Of a stretch of DNA of 5,940 bases, positions 1-5,073 are shown one piece after another; position 1 is the first letter of the stretch, and each line of letters opens with the position of its first letter. The stretch lies in assembly GCA_020852155.1 (NCBI GenBank), contig JADZBJ010000112.1, positions 1-5,940 on the forward strand, in the 5' to 3' direction. The DNA is from Saprospiraceae bacterium. GTDB taxonomy: Bacteria > Bacteroidota > Bacteroidia > Chitinophagales > Saprospiraceae. The notes beneath the pieces are model-generated. The model was not told the DNA's origin and searched no databases. It was given only the letters and a program-made list of their open reading frames with translations. The position numbers were made by a program, and so were the translations under genes.

Positions 1-1
1 G

Positions 2-307
2 AATTTGATCATGGCGTCAAAAGCCTTTGACCCTTACCCTTTTATCCTGCTGAATCTGGTGTTGTCGTGCCTTGCAGCCATACAAGCGCCCATCATCATG
101 ATGAGCCAAAACAGGCAGGAAGAAAAAGACCGCCTTCGAGCAGAAAACGACTTCAAAATCAACCTGAAAGCCGAACTCGAACTCCGGCTTTTGCACGAAA
201 AAATGGATCACTTGCTGGTACACCAACATCAAAGACTGCTGGAAATTCAGGAATTGCAAGTAGAATATTTACAGGAAATTGCCCGTAGCATACAGTCCAA
301 GGCATAG
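2..307 (+). CDS. DUF1003 family membrane protein, C-terminal part (5' end outside window)
   Basis: The frame is open from the first bases of the window, so the start lies upstream; the TTG and ATG codons near the edge are probably internal. About 102 codons remain. The visible part begins with an FDPYPFILLN motif followed by a hydrophobic segment (roughly FILLNLVLSCLAAIQAPIIM), then SQNRQEEKDRLRAEND and a charged, Leu/Glu-rich tail likely to form a helix or coiled coil. The aromatic-Pro motif, one membrane helix, and the QNRQ and KDRLRAE blocks are the hallmark of the DUF1003 family, predicted inner-membrane proteins with two helices and a cytoplasmic helical tail. The biochemical role of the family is not established. 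The gene ends 30 bases before rnd on the same strand, so co-transcription is possible. Family assignment is confident; the function is unknown. Confidence 0.9.
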   Translation, partial: NLIMASKAFDPYPFILLNLVLSCLAAIQAPIIMMSQNRQEEKDRLRAENDFKINLKAELELRLLHEKMDHLLVHQHQRLLEIQELQVEYLQEIARSIQSKA

Positions 308-320
308 GATTTTGAGGAGT

Positions 321-333
321 TATACTAACTTCG
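321..333 (+). promoter_or_regulatory. Candidate short-leader promoter element before rnd
   Basis: TATAC is followed by TAACTTCG (326-333), which matches the Bacteroidota -7 consensus TAnnTTTG except for one C in place of T. It ends only four bases before the rnd ATG, so a transcript from it would be nearly leaderless. No TTTG lies about 20 bp upstream (the nearest, 311-314, is too close), so the -33 half is missing. The call is tentative. Confidence 0.35.
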
Positions 334-337
334 CGCC

Positions 338-1516
338 ATGAATGAAAAGGTGCATTTCCTCGAAAAACAACAAGACTTTGATCAGGTTATCCAGCAAATT
401 GCCAATGAGCAATGGATTGGCTTTGACACTGAATTCGTCGGAGAAAAATCATTTGTTCCGCGTCTTTGCCTGCTGCAAATTGCTACTGAAACAGACATTT
501 ACCTTGTAGATTGCCTGAAAATTAAAAACCTGGACGGTTTTCTGAAAATATTGGAAAACCCTGAAACGCTCAAAATCACCCACGCCGGTGATAATGACTA
601 CAGGTTGCTGTACACGTTGTTCGGCACTACGCCTTCCAATACATTTGATACGCAAATTGCAGCCGGTTTCGTGGGTTACAACTACCCCGCCGGGTTTGGC
701 CGTATTGTAGACAAAGAGCTGCACATCACCCTGGCCAAAAGCCATACCGTAGCCGACTGGGAAGCGCGACCGCTCGACGCCAAAGCCGTAGAATACGCCA
801 TTGAGGACGTCAAATATCTTTCAAAACTGCATGAAAAATTGACCTCCAAACTCAAAAAACTCAAGCGTGAAGCCTGGGCCAAAGAGGAAAACATCAAGTG
901 GGAAGATGCGGAATTTTATACCGTTACGCCCGACAAGGAGTTCTACAACAACGACCTGGTTTTCCAATTGAGTGAACGGGAAAAATTGTTCCTGTTGCGC
1001 CTTTATCGGTGGCGTCTGGATACTGCCAAAAGAATGAACCTGCCCAAGGAACAAATCCTCCAATCCAAACTCATTGGCTCGGTGGCCAAAGCCATTAAAT
1101 CAGGCCCGTCAGCCATAAAAAGCAACCGAACCTTGCCTGAAGGCCTCTGGAGAAGAAATTATGACCAATGGGCCGAACTCTGGAAATCTCCGGCTACCGA
1201 CGCAGAAGCGGCGCTGCTGAAGTCATTACCCAAACAGGCGCCGGATGATCCTGAACGCGAATGGACGATGGACTTGCTCTACCATTTCATCAAAAAACAA
1301 TGCATCGAGCATGAAATCAGTGCAGCATTGCTGTTCCCGCGCGGCGATTTCAACAAACTCAAATCAGGTAGCGACGACTTCGACCCTGATTTTCTGAAAG
1401 GCTGGCGCGCCGAACTGATGGGCAAACCCCTCGTGGACTGGCTGCTTCGTGGCAATGAAATCATGATGACATGGCCCGAAACCGGCAAATGCGAACTCAC
1501 CATGAAAGCCCGTTAA
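338..1516 (+). CDS. rnd: Ribonuclease D (DEDD-family 3'-5' exoribonuclease with HRDC domain)
   Basis: 392-aa protein close to the usual RNase D length (about 375-390 aa). RNase D trims the 3' ends of tRNA precursors and other small structured RNAs in the cytoplasm, using two metal ions. The N-terminal DEDDy exonuclease domain (about residues 5-170) shows all the expected catalytic sites: FDTEF with D30 and E32 (Exo I), HAGDNDYRLL with D87 (Exo II), and YAIEDVKYL with Y153 and D157 (Exo III, the 'y' type). A helical HRDC domain follows at about 211-285 (SEREKLFLLRLYRWRLDTAKR), and the C-terminal GWRAELMGKPLVDWLLRG segment matches the second helical module of bacterial RNase D. The ATG at 338 is the only start that keeps the full first strand of the exonuclease fold; there is no Shine-Dalgarno, as expected in Bacteroidota. 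It is flanked by a DUF1003 gene (30-base gap) and a DUF3109 gene (21-base gap) on the same strand. Nothing looks degenerate. Confidence 0.94.
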   Translation: MNEKVHFLEKQQDFDQVIQQIANEQWIGFDTEFVGEKSFVPRLCLLQIATETDIYLVDCLKIKNLDGFLKILENPETLKITHAGDNDYRLLYTLFGTTPSNTFDTQIAAGFVGYNYPAGFGRIVDKELHITLAKSHTVADWEARPLDAKAVEYAIEDVKYLSKLHEKLTSKLKKLKREAWAKEENIKWEDAEFYTVTPDKEFYNNDLVFQLSEREKLFLLRLYRWRLDTAKRMNLPKEQILQSKLIGSVAKAIKSGPSAIKSNRTLPEGLWRRNYDQWAELWKSPATDAEAALLKSLPKQAPDDPEREWTMDLLYHFIKKQCIEHEISAALLFPRGDFNKLKSGSDDFDPDFLKGWRAELMGKPLVDWLLRGNEIMMTWPETGKCELTMKAR

Positions 1517-1521
1517 ACCGC

Positions 1522-1531
1522 TATAATTCTA
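1522..1531 (+). promoter_or_regulatory. Weak TATA-like element before the DUF3109 gene
   Basis: TATAATTCTA ends six bases before the ATG of the DUF3109 gene, inside the 21-base spacer after rnd. It resembles the element before rnd in position, and both leaders read CGCCATGA at the start codon. It is a poor match to TAnnTTTG and no -33 box is visible, so read-through from rnd is at least as likely. Confidence 0.22.
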
Positions 1532-1537
1532 CCCGCC

Positions 1538-2137
1538 ATGATCATCATTCAGGATAAATTAGTCAGCGACGAGATCGTCGAAGAAAAGTTCGTGTGCCAA
1601 TTGTCGGCATGCAAAGGCGCCTGTTGCTGGGAAGGCGACGCAGGCGCACCGTTAGAAAACGAAGAATTGCCGATTCTGCTGGACATTTTTCCAAAAATAA
1701 AGTCTTTTTTAAGTCCGGCAGGCATTGCCGCCATCGAGGCCCAGGGTACGCACGTGTGGTTTGAAAACACCCAAAGCAACGGCACCACGCTGATTGATAA
1801 CGGCCCTTGCGCTTACATGACCTACGACGCACTGGGCATTGCCAAATGCGGTATCGAACAAGCCTGTAAAGCGGGTGTTATTGATTTTCTCAAACCCATT
1901 TCTTGCCACCTCTACCCTATTCGTGTAGAAAAGAACGAACAACGGGCTTTCGAGGCGCTCAACTACGACCGTTGGGATATTTGTTCAGCCGCCTGTTCAC
2001 TCGGCGAAAAAGAGCAGGTGCCCGTCTATCGTTTTGTCAAAGACGCCATTATCCGCCACTACGGGCAAGATTTTTACGACGAACTGGATGGTGCGGCCAC
2101 TTTCATGGCCACACATCAGGATGGTGAAGGTGAATAA
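1538..2137 (+). CDS. DUF3109 family cysteine-rich protein (putative metal or Fe-S binding)
   Basis: 199-aa soluble protein without signal peptide or membrane segment. It matches DUF3109, a family common in Bacteroidota, through the N-terminal block VCQLSACKGACCWEGDAGAP: C20, C25, C29 and C30, followed by the acidic GDAGAPLE. Six more cysteines follow (C91 in NGPCAYM, C104, C110, C123 in ISCHLYPIRV, C149 and C153 in WDICSAACSLG), ten in all. This spacing recalls the CxxxCxxCC zinc/iron-chelating families (YkgJ-like) and suggests a bound metal or Fe-S cluster; this is inference, as no activity is established for the family. The YPIRV and NYDRWDICS motifs are also family-typical. The gene follows rnd by 21 bases. 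Its last 22 bases overlap the 3' end of the convergent minus-strand gene; the final residues after FYDELDGAA are probably a variable tail. Confidence 0.9.
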   Translation: MIIIQDKLVSDEIVEEKFVCQLSACKGACCWEGDAGAPLENEELPILLDIFPKIKSFLSPAGIAAIEAQGTHVWFENTQSNGTTLIDNGPCAYMTYDALGIAKCGIEQACKAGVIDFLKPISCHLYPIRVEKNEQRAFEALNYDRWDICSAACSLGEKEQVPVYRFVKDAIIRHYGQDFYDELDGAATFMATHQDGEGE

Positions 2138-3756
2138 ATCTTGTCGAGGTTGCGCATCCATTCGTGCCAGCGCGAACGGGAATATTTAGGCAGCGCATCC
2201 GGTTTTTCAAACTGTTTCAGGTACAGCAGACTGGGTTTTCCGGGCATCGGCTCGCGCAGGCGTTCGTAATGACCTCTTGATTTCAGGATGCAGGAACGTT
2301 TCATACCCGGCGTCAGCGGCGGCGCTGGAAAACGAACCGTGGCCTCATTGCCCATTTCTGCCTGCGTATAATATTGGCCATCGGCGGTGGTCAGCCAGGG
2401 CAATACGTCTGCGCCGTTTTGGTCGGTGGCCGAGTTGGCCAGTACCGTTGTTGATTTTACCGATGGCGAGGTGCTGCAATCAAGGCCAATTTCATCAATT
2501 TCCCAGAACATATAACCACATTCCAGGCGGATTCGGCACTCCTTGCCTTGTACGGCGCTCAGGTCAATGGGCAGCACATCGCGTTTCAAGGCCATGGGTC
2601 CGGCCAGTTGAAATGCTCCGGCAGGCGTCCAGACGCCCGGCGAAGTTTCGACGCTGACTTTCAGGGGCATATTTTGCGCGTTCATCCAGGCATTGAGTTC
2701 GTCTTTGCTGCGCTTGAGTGTCTGTTCGCGCAACATGGGGCCGTATTCACCGAATTCGTTTAGAAACTGCCCATAGAGATAATCCAGCCAAATCGAATTT
2801 TTGGCGCGAATAACGAGCCGACCGGTTGTAGCATTTTCTGGTTTGGGGAAACGCACGACTAAGCCTTCATCGGCGCGTTCGCGTTGACTTTCGGGTGCGC
2901 CTGTCCACATTTTCTCATCGGGAAAAGCCAGTTTTTCGGATTGGTCGCGTCCTTGAAAATCCTCGACAGACAAAGGCTTTCTGACGTCGGCCAGGCAATG
3001 CAAGGTTCCAAACTGGTCGTATAGTACTTCCGTGTTTTCAGGATGGTCAATGACTTCCATCGCCATGAGATCGGTATGCTGGATTTCACGGGCTTTGTTG
3101 GCAATACGCACGTTGTATGCGCCATCTTTGGGCTGAATGTCCGGCAGAGGCAGCCAGTCGTTTCTTTCCAGTTGAGGGTAAACGGCGCCGGCAAATATTT
3201 CACCCTGAAATACCGTTTCGTCGGGGTTGCAGGCATAAATAAACGGACATGATTCTTTGTCGCCCAAAGCAATAACGGTGATCAAAAGCATCCCTGCCGG
3301 TACAATGGCAATAGAAGCCATCATGGTTTTGCCGTGATTGACTTCATAAACTTCGATGTGGTCAATCTGCCGAAAATCCAGCGTCAGTGCGCCAGTATCG
3401 GGCAAGGTTCTGGCATATTCCGGTTTCAGGAAAAACAACACTTCGTTTCTGCTTTTCAAAGCGTCGCGGCGGCTCCGCACATTATAAATGTCAGCCGCCT
3501 CTTTTGCAGTCAATTTGGAAACATAACCTGTCATGGACTGGGTATCCATCTTGCGCTCCGAAACATACCAGCATCGCTCTTTTACGGCAGACGGGTCGTA
3601 GAGGTAGAAGTCGAGGGCTTCCAGGTCAATTTTTCTAATACGCGAAATGGGTAGCGGATAACGCTCATAAAACATACAGCGCCACTCTGAAGTGACAAAG
3701 ATGAGCATCAGGAGCAGTGCGAGCGGCGCACGCGGCGTGAAATGAATAGTTTGCAT
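2116..3756 (-). CDS. Large membrane-anchored hypothetical protein with paired beta-rich modules
   Basis: Function not recognised. I take the ATG at 3756 (546 aa) over the one at 3795 because the longer form adds 13 residues in front of what looks like a signal anchor. Residues 11-23 (PLALLLMLIFVTS) are hydrophobic; C27 is in a WRC context, which is not a proper lipobox. A second hydrophobic segment lies at about 145-165 (MMASIAIVPAGMLLITVIAL). Next comes a block with CPFIYA (170-175), an ETVFQGEIFAGAVYPQLERNDW-like stretch and the segment DGAYNVRIANKAREIQHTDL. From memory this resembles uncharacterised proteins with a 'CPF-Y' domain in Bacteroidota and Acidobacteria, but I cannot name the family. 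VRFPKP (301-306) with RLVIRAKNS, and VRFPAP (474-479) with SCILKSRGHY, look like two copies of one module. YMFWEIDEIGLDC (415-427) is another conserved-looking stretch. Both halves after residue 165 are probably on the same side of the membrane, perhaps the cell exterior. The gene overlaps the DUF3109 gene tail to tail. A TATAAT-like sequence lies at 3805-3810 on this strand, about 50 bases before the start. Confidence 0.88.
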   Translation of the reverse strand: MQTIHFTPRAPLALLLMLIFVTSEWRCMFYERYPLPISRIRKIDLEALDFYLYDPSAVKERCWYVSERKMDTQSMTGYVSKLTAKEAADIYNVRSRRDALKSRNEVLFFLKPEYARTLPDTGALTLDFRQIDHIEVYEVNHGKTMMASIAIVPAGMLLITVIALGDKESCPFIYACNPDETVFQGEIFAGAVYPQLERNDWLPLPDIQPKDGAYNVRIANKAREIQHTDLMAMEVIDHPENTEVLYDQFGTLHCLADVRKPLSVEDFQGRDQSEKLAFPDEKMWTGAPESQRERADEGLVVRFPKPENATTGRLVIRAKNSIWLDYLYGQFLNEFGEYGPMLREQTLKRSKDELNAWMNAQNMPLKVSVETSPGVWTPAGAFQLAGPMALKRDVLPIDLSAVQGKECRIRLECGYMFWEIDEIGLDCSTSPSVKSTTVLANSATDQNGADVLPWLTTADGQYYTQAEMGNEATVRFPAPPLTPGMKRSCILKSRGHYERLREPMPGKPSLLYLKQFEKPDALPKYSRSRWHEWMRNLDKIYSPSPS

Positions 3757-4002
3757 GGTTAAACTCGTTTGATAACGATGGCAATGGTACTGCAAAAAAC
3801 AGAAATTATACCCGGATTGATGTGATTTTGAAGATTTTAGGATTGATTTTCCTGATTTTAAAGGATTTACAGACGTGAATTATTCAAAACTAGTTTAGGA
3901 TGACTATACCGCTCATAAGCCGTCATTTTCTCGCCTGGAGCCTTCAGGCCATATCTTGTCCTGTGCATGATGAAAAATTTTATAAAAAATTTCTTCAGAC
4001 GT
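3757..4002. other. Intergenic stretch between the minus-strand gene and the tRNA promoter
   Basis: No gene is supported here. It holds the 5' leader of the minus-strand gene with a TATAAT-like box (3805-3810, minus), the GATTTT repeat, and a small hairpin at 3933-3949 (GCCTGGA, three-base loop, TTCAGGC, one G-T pair, no T-tract). An A/T-rich tract at about 3971-3992 lies just upstream of the tRNA promoter and could act like an UP element. Confidence 0.6.
3824..3868 (+). repeat. Degenerate GATTTT intergenic repeat
   Basis: GATTTT occurs at 3824, 3833, 3845 and 3854, with GATTTA at 3864, at intervals of 9 to 12 bases, with short A/G/C spacers between. The periodicity and its limitation to the spacer suggest a degenerate intergenic repeat of the GGATTTT-NAG-GATTT type that I recall from some Bacteroidota genomes. 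A second GATT-rich array lies upstream of the PPK2 gene. Confidence 0.6.
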
Positions 4003-4034
4003 TTTGTGATTACCAACCTGCCATATTACCTTTG
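4003..4034 (+). promoter_or_regulatory. Bacteroidota-type sigma promoter for tRNA-Arg
   Basis: TTTG at 4003-4006 (part of GTTTTGTG) and TACCTTTG at 4027-4034 are separated by 20 bases. This is an exact match to the consensus of the Bacteroidota primary sigma factor, TTTG at -33 and TAnnTTTG at -7 with 19-21 bp between. Transcription should start around 4039-4042, leaving about 22-25 bases before the tRNA. An A/T-rich tract precedes the -33 box. Confidence 0.8.
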
Positions 4035-4063
4035 CCGCCCGAAACCGAACAAGGTTTAGGTTT

Positions 4064-4136
4064 GGCTCCGTAGCTTAATGGATAGAGCATCTGACTACGG
4101 ATCAGAAGGTTAGAGGTTCGAGTCCTCTCGGAGTCA
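4064..4136 (+). tRNA. tRNA-Arg (anticodon ACG)
   Basis: The 73 bases fold into a complete cloverleaf. The acceptor GGCTCCG (4064-4070) pairs with CGGAGTC (4129-4135) with one G-T pair, and the discriminator is A4136. The D arm contains the conserved AATGGATAGAGC. The anticodon stem TCTGA/TCAGA encloses loop CTACGGA, so the anticodon is ACG (4097-4099), the bacterial arginine tRNA whose A34 is changed to inosine by TadA and reads CGU, CGC and CGA. The variable loop has 5 bases and the T arm is AGAGG-TTCGAGT-CCTCT. CCA is not encoded (the next bases are CTA after the discriminator's C), so it must be added by the nucleotidyltransferase. The gene has its own promoter (4003-4034) and terminator (4155-4188), so it is probably a single-gene unit. 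Confidence 0.97.
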
Positions 4137-4142
4137 CTACTG

Positions 4143-4217
4143 TTAAGTGTTTGGATGTGCAGGCCCGGTGCCTGCACATTCATTTTTTGAAAAACAGTAT
4201 TCAACTAGAACACTTAA
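4143..4217 (+). repeat. 9-bp inverted repeat enclosing the tRNA terminator
   Basis: TTAAGTGTT (4143-4151) and its exact complement AACACTTAA (4209-4217) flank the terminator hairpin. If transcribed together they would form an outer stem around the inner hairpin. The right arm overlaps the candidate rpmB -7 element and ends 11 bases before the rpmB start codon. A regulatory role is speculative. Confidence 0.45.
4155..4188 (+). terminator. Intrinsic terminator after tRNA-Arg
   Basis: A perfect 10-bp stem, ATGTGCAGGC (4155-4164) with GCCTGCACAT (4170-4179), has a 5-base CCGGT loop and is followed by TCA and six T residues (4183-4188). It lies 19 bases after the tRNA and should end that transcript before rpmB. 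Confidence 0.88.
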
Positions 4218-4222
4218 ATTTT
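4215..4222 (+). promoter_or_regulatory. Candidate -7 element of the rpmB cluster
   Basis: TAAATTTT matches TAnnTTTG at all but the last base and ends six bases before the rpmB ATG. The nearest TTTG (4186-4189) is 25 bases upstream, longer than the usual 19-21. A promoter is expected here because the strong terminator just upstream isolates rpmB from the tRNA, but the exact site is uncertain. Confidence 0.35.
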
Positions 4223-4228
4223 ACATTC

Positions 4229-4489
4229 ATGTCAAAAGTCTGCGACTTGACGGGCAAACGGCCCATTTCGGGCAATCACGTTTCGCACTCGAACAGAAAG
4301 ACGAAACGCCGTTTCTACCCGAATCTGCAAACCAAAAAGTTCTACATGCCTGAAACGGGCGAATGGGTTACGCTCAAAGTGAGCACATCTGCCATTCGTA
4401 CGATCTCCAAATTGGGCCTCTTGCAGTACATCAAAAAATTGGAGAAGAAGGGCGAAATCGTTTATCACGGTTCCGAGCCCGGTTGTTAA
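4229..4489 (+). CDS. rpmB: 50S ribosomal protein L28
   Basis: 86-aa protein matching bacterial L28 (bL28), a small component of the large ribosomal subunit. It opens SKVCDLTGKRPISGNHVSHS, continues with NRKTKRRFYPNLQ, and ends with the helical SAIRTISKLGLLQYIKKLEK block typical of the family. It has only two cysteines (C5 and the C-terminal C86) and no pair of CxxC motifs, so it is the zinc-free type. The ATG at 4229 gives the canonical MSKVC start; the frame is open 26 codons further upstream but that part runs through the tRNA terminator and is not coding. No Shine-Dalgarno is visible. It is the first gene of rpmB-rpmG-DUF4295, with 55 bases to rpmG. Confidence 0.97.
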   Translation: MSKVCDLTGKRPISGNHVSHSNRKTKRRFYPNLQTKKFYMPETGEWVTLKVSTSAIRTISKLGLLQYIKKLEKKGEIVYHGSEPGC

Positions 4490-4544
4490 ACCACATCGTT
4501 CACTCGGCTTCCCGTTTGGGGAGTCAAAACCTTAACACTCAGCA

Positions 4545-4733
4545 ATGGCTAAGAAAAGCAAAGGCAACCGCATCCAGGTTATCCTCGAGTGCACGGAACA
4601 CAAAAACAGTGGTTTACCCGGCACTTCTCGCTACGTTACACAAAAAAATCGCAAAAACACACCTGACCGCATGGAGTTGAAGAAATACAACCCAATCATG
4701 CGCAAGTACACGGTGCACCGCGAAATCAAGTAA
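4545..4733 (+). CDS. rpmG: 50S ribosomal protein L33
   Basis: 62-aa protein matching bL33 of the large ribosomal subunit: MAKKSKGNRIQVILECTEHK, then TSRYVTQKNRKNTPDRMELKKYNP and a basic end KYTVHREIK. It has a single cysteine (C16) instead of the four of zinc-ribbon L33, so it is the zinc-independent form. The start is the first ATG, directly after a 55-base spacer that contains a weak hairpin (CTTCCC 4508-4513 with GGGGAG 4518-4523). Co-transcription with rpmB is likely from strand and spacing. Confidence 0.97.
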   Translation: MAKKSKGNRIQVILECTEHKNSGLPGTSRYVTQKNRKNTPDRMELKKYNPIMRKYTVHREIK

Positions 4734-4758
4734 CCAGCGCCCTTCACAATTTTCTCTC

Positions 4759-4781
4759 ACTCAATTCAAAATTCATTGAGT
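4759..4781 (+). repeat. 7-bp inverted repeat abutting the DUF4295 start codon
   Basis: ACTCAAT (4759-4765) is the exact complement of ATTGAGT (4775-4781), with a 9-base A/T-rich loop. The right arm ends one base before the ATG at 4783. In RNA it would be a weak hairpin next to the start codon, possibly tuning translation; chance is also possible. Confidence 0.4.
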
Positions 4782-4782
4782 C

Positions 4783-4962
4783 ATGGCAAAAAAGGTATCT
4801 AAAAACGCGCGCGTAGCACAACGTGCCGCCAATGCAGGTAGCGGTAAAGACCACGTGAAAGTGGTGAAAGCCGTTAAGGATCCCGTTACCGGCAAATACA
4901 CCTACAAGCAAATGATCGTTCACAAAGACAAAGTAAAAGACTTCTTTGCTGACGTGAAGTAA
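4783..4962 (+). CDS. DUF4295 family small basic protein (ribosomal-cluster partner)
   Basis: 59-aa lysine-rich protein beginning MAKKVSKNARVAQRAANAGS and ending KDKVKDFFADVK. The central KVVKAVKDPVTGKYTYKQMIV and the C-terminal VKDFF are the signature of DUF4295, a very short family found in Bacteroidota right after rpmB and rpmG. Its function is not established; high positive charge, size and constant position with two ribosomal proteins suggest an association with the ribosome or its assembly (inference). The gene starts 49 bases after rpmG without a Shine-Dalgarno, and an inverted repeat touches the start. It is followed 30 bases later by a terminator, so it is the last gene of the unit. 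In many Bacteroidota ftsY comes next; here a convergent PPK2 gene takes that place. Confidence 0.92.
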   Translation: MAKKVSKNARVAQRAANAGSGKDHVKVVKAVKDPVTGKYTYKQMIVHKDKVKDFFADVK

Positions 4963-4992
4963 ATCACTGATATTCAGTTGATTATACGCTTA

Positions 4993-5028
4993 AAAAGCGC
5001 CGTTCCCGATCCCGGAAACGGCGCTTTT
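4993..5028 (+). terminator. Bidirectional intrinsic terminator between DUF4295 and PPK2 genes
   Basis: AAAAGCGCCGTT (4993-5004) pairs perfectly with AACGGCGCTTTT (5017-5028), a 12-bp stem with a GC-rich core and a 12-base loop. On the + strand it ends in TTTTGTTTTG. On the - strand the stem ends in a run of five T, so the same hairpin can terminate the convergent PPK2 transcript. Confidence 0.9.
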
Positions 5029-5047
5029 GTTTTGCATGATTGTTGTA

Positions 5048-5067
5048 AAATTTCAAATTTGAAATTT
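5048..5067. repeat. 20-bp perfect palindrome just after the PPK2 stop codon
   Basis: AAATTTCAAA is followed directly by its own complement TTTGAAATTT. The sequence is pure A/T except for one C and one G, and the ATTTGAA unit is repeated in tandem on its right side (5057-5070). It lies six bases beyond the PPK2 stop codon (5074-5076). It could be a weak protein-binding site or a remnant of an intergenic repeat. Confidence 0.65.
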
Positions 5068-5073
5068 GAAAAG

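Noticed and set aside
2859..3272. 137-codon minus-strand frame within the 546-aa gene
   Set aside because: It is an alternative frame of the larger gene, with no start signal or recognisable domain.
3757..3795. Longer start (ATG at 3795) for the 546-aa protein
   Set aside because: It adds MQYHCHRYQTSLT before a signal-anchor-like segment, which is atypical; the ATG at 3756 places the hydrophobic stretch near the N terminus.
3967..4059. 30-codon + strand frame starting MMKNFIKNFFRRFV before the tRNA
   Set aside because: It runs through the tRNA promoter and would not be transcribed from it in full; A/T-rich composition explains the residues. No supporting signal.
4057..4064. TAGGTTTG, an exact TAnnTTTG match at the tRNA 5' end
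   Set aside because: Transcription from it would begin inside the tRNA, and the upstream TTTG is 22 bp away; the element at 4027-4034 fits better.
4010..4204. 64-codon minus-strand reading frame containing SERTRTSNLLIRSQMLYPLSYGA
   Set aside because: It is the antisense of the tRNA-Arg gene and its terminator; such frames are a well-known false annotation over tRNAs.
4151..4228. 26-codon N-terminal extension of rpmB
   Set aside because: It is read through the tRNA terminator hairpin and T-tract, and L28 proteins start at the MSKVC position.
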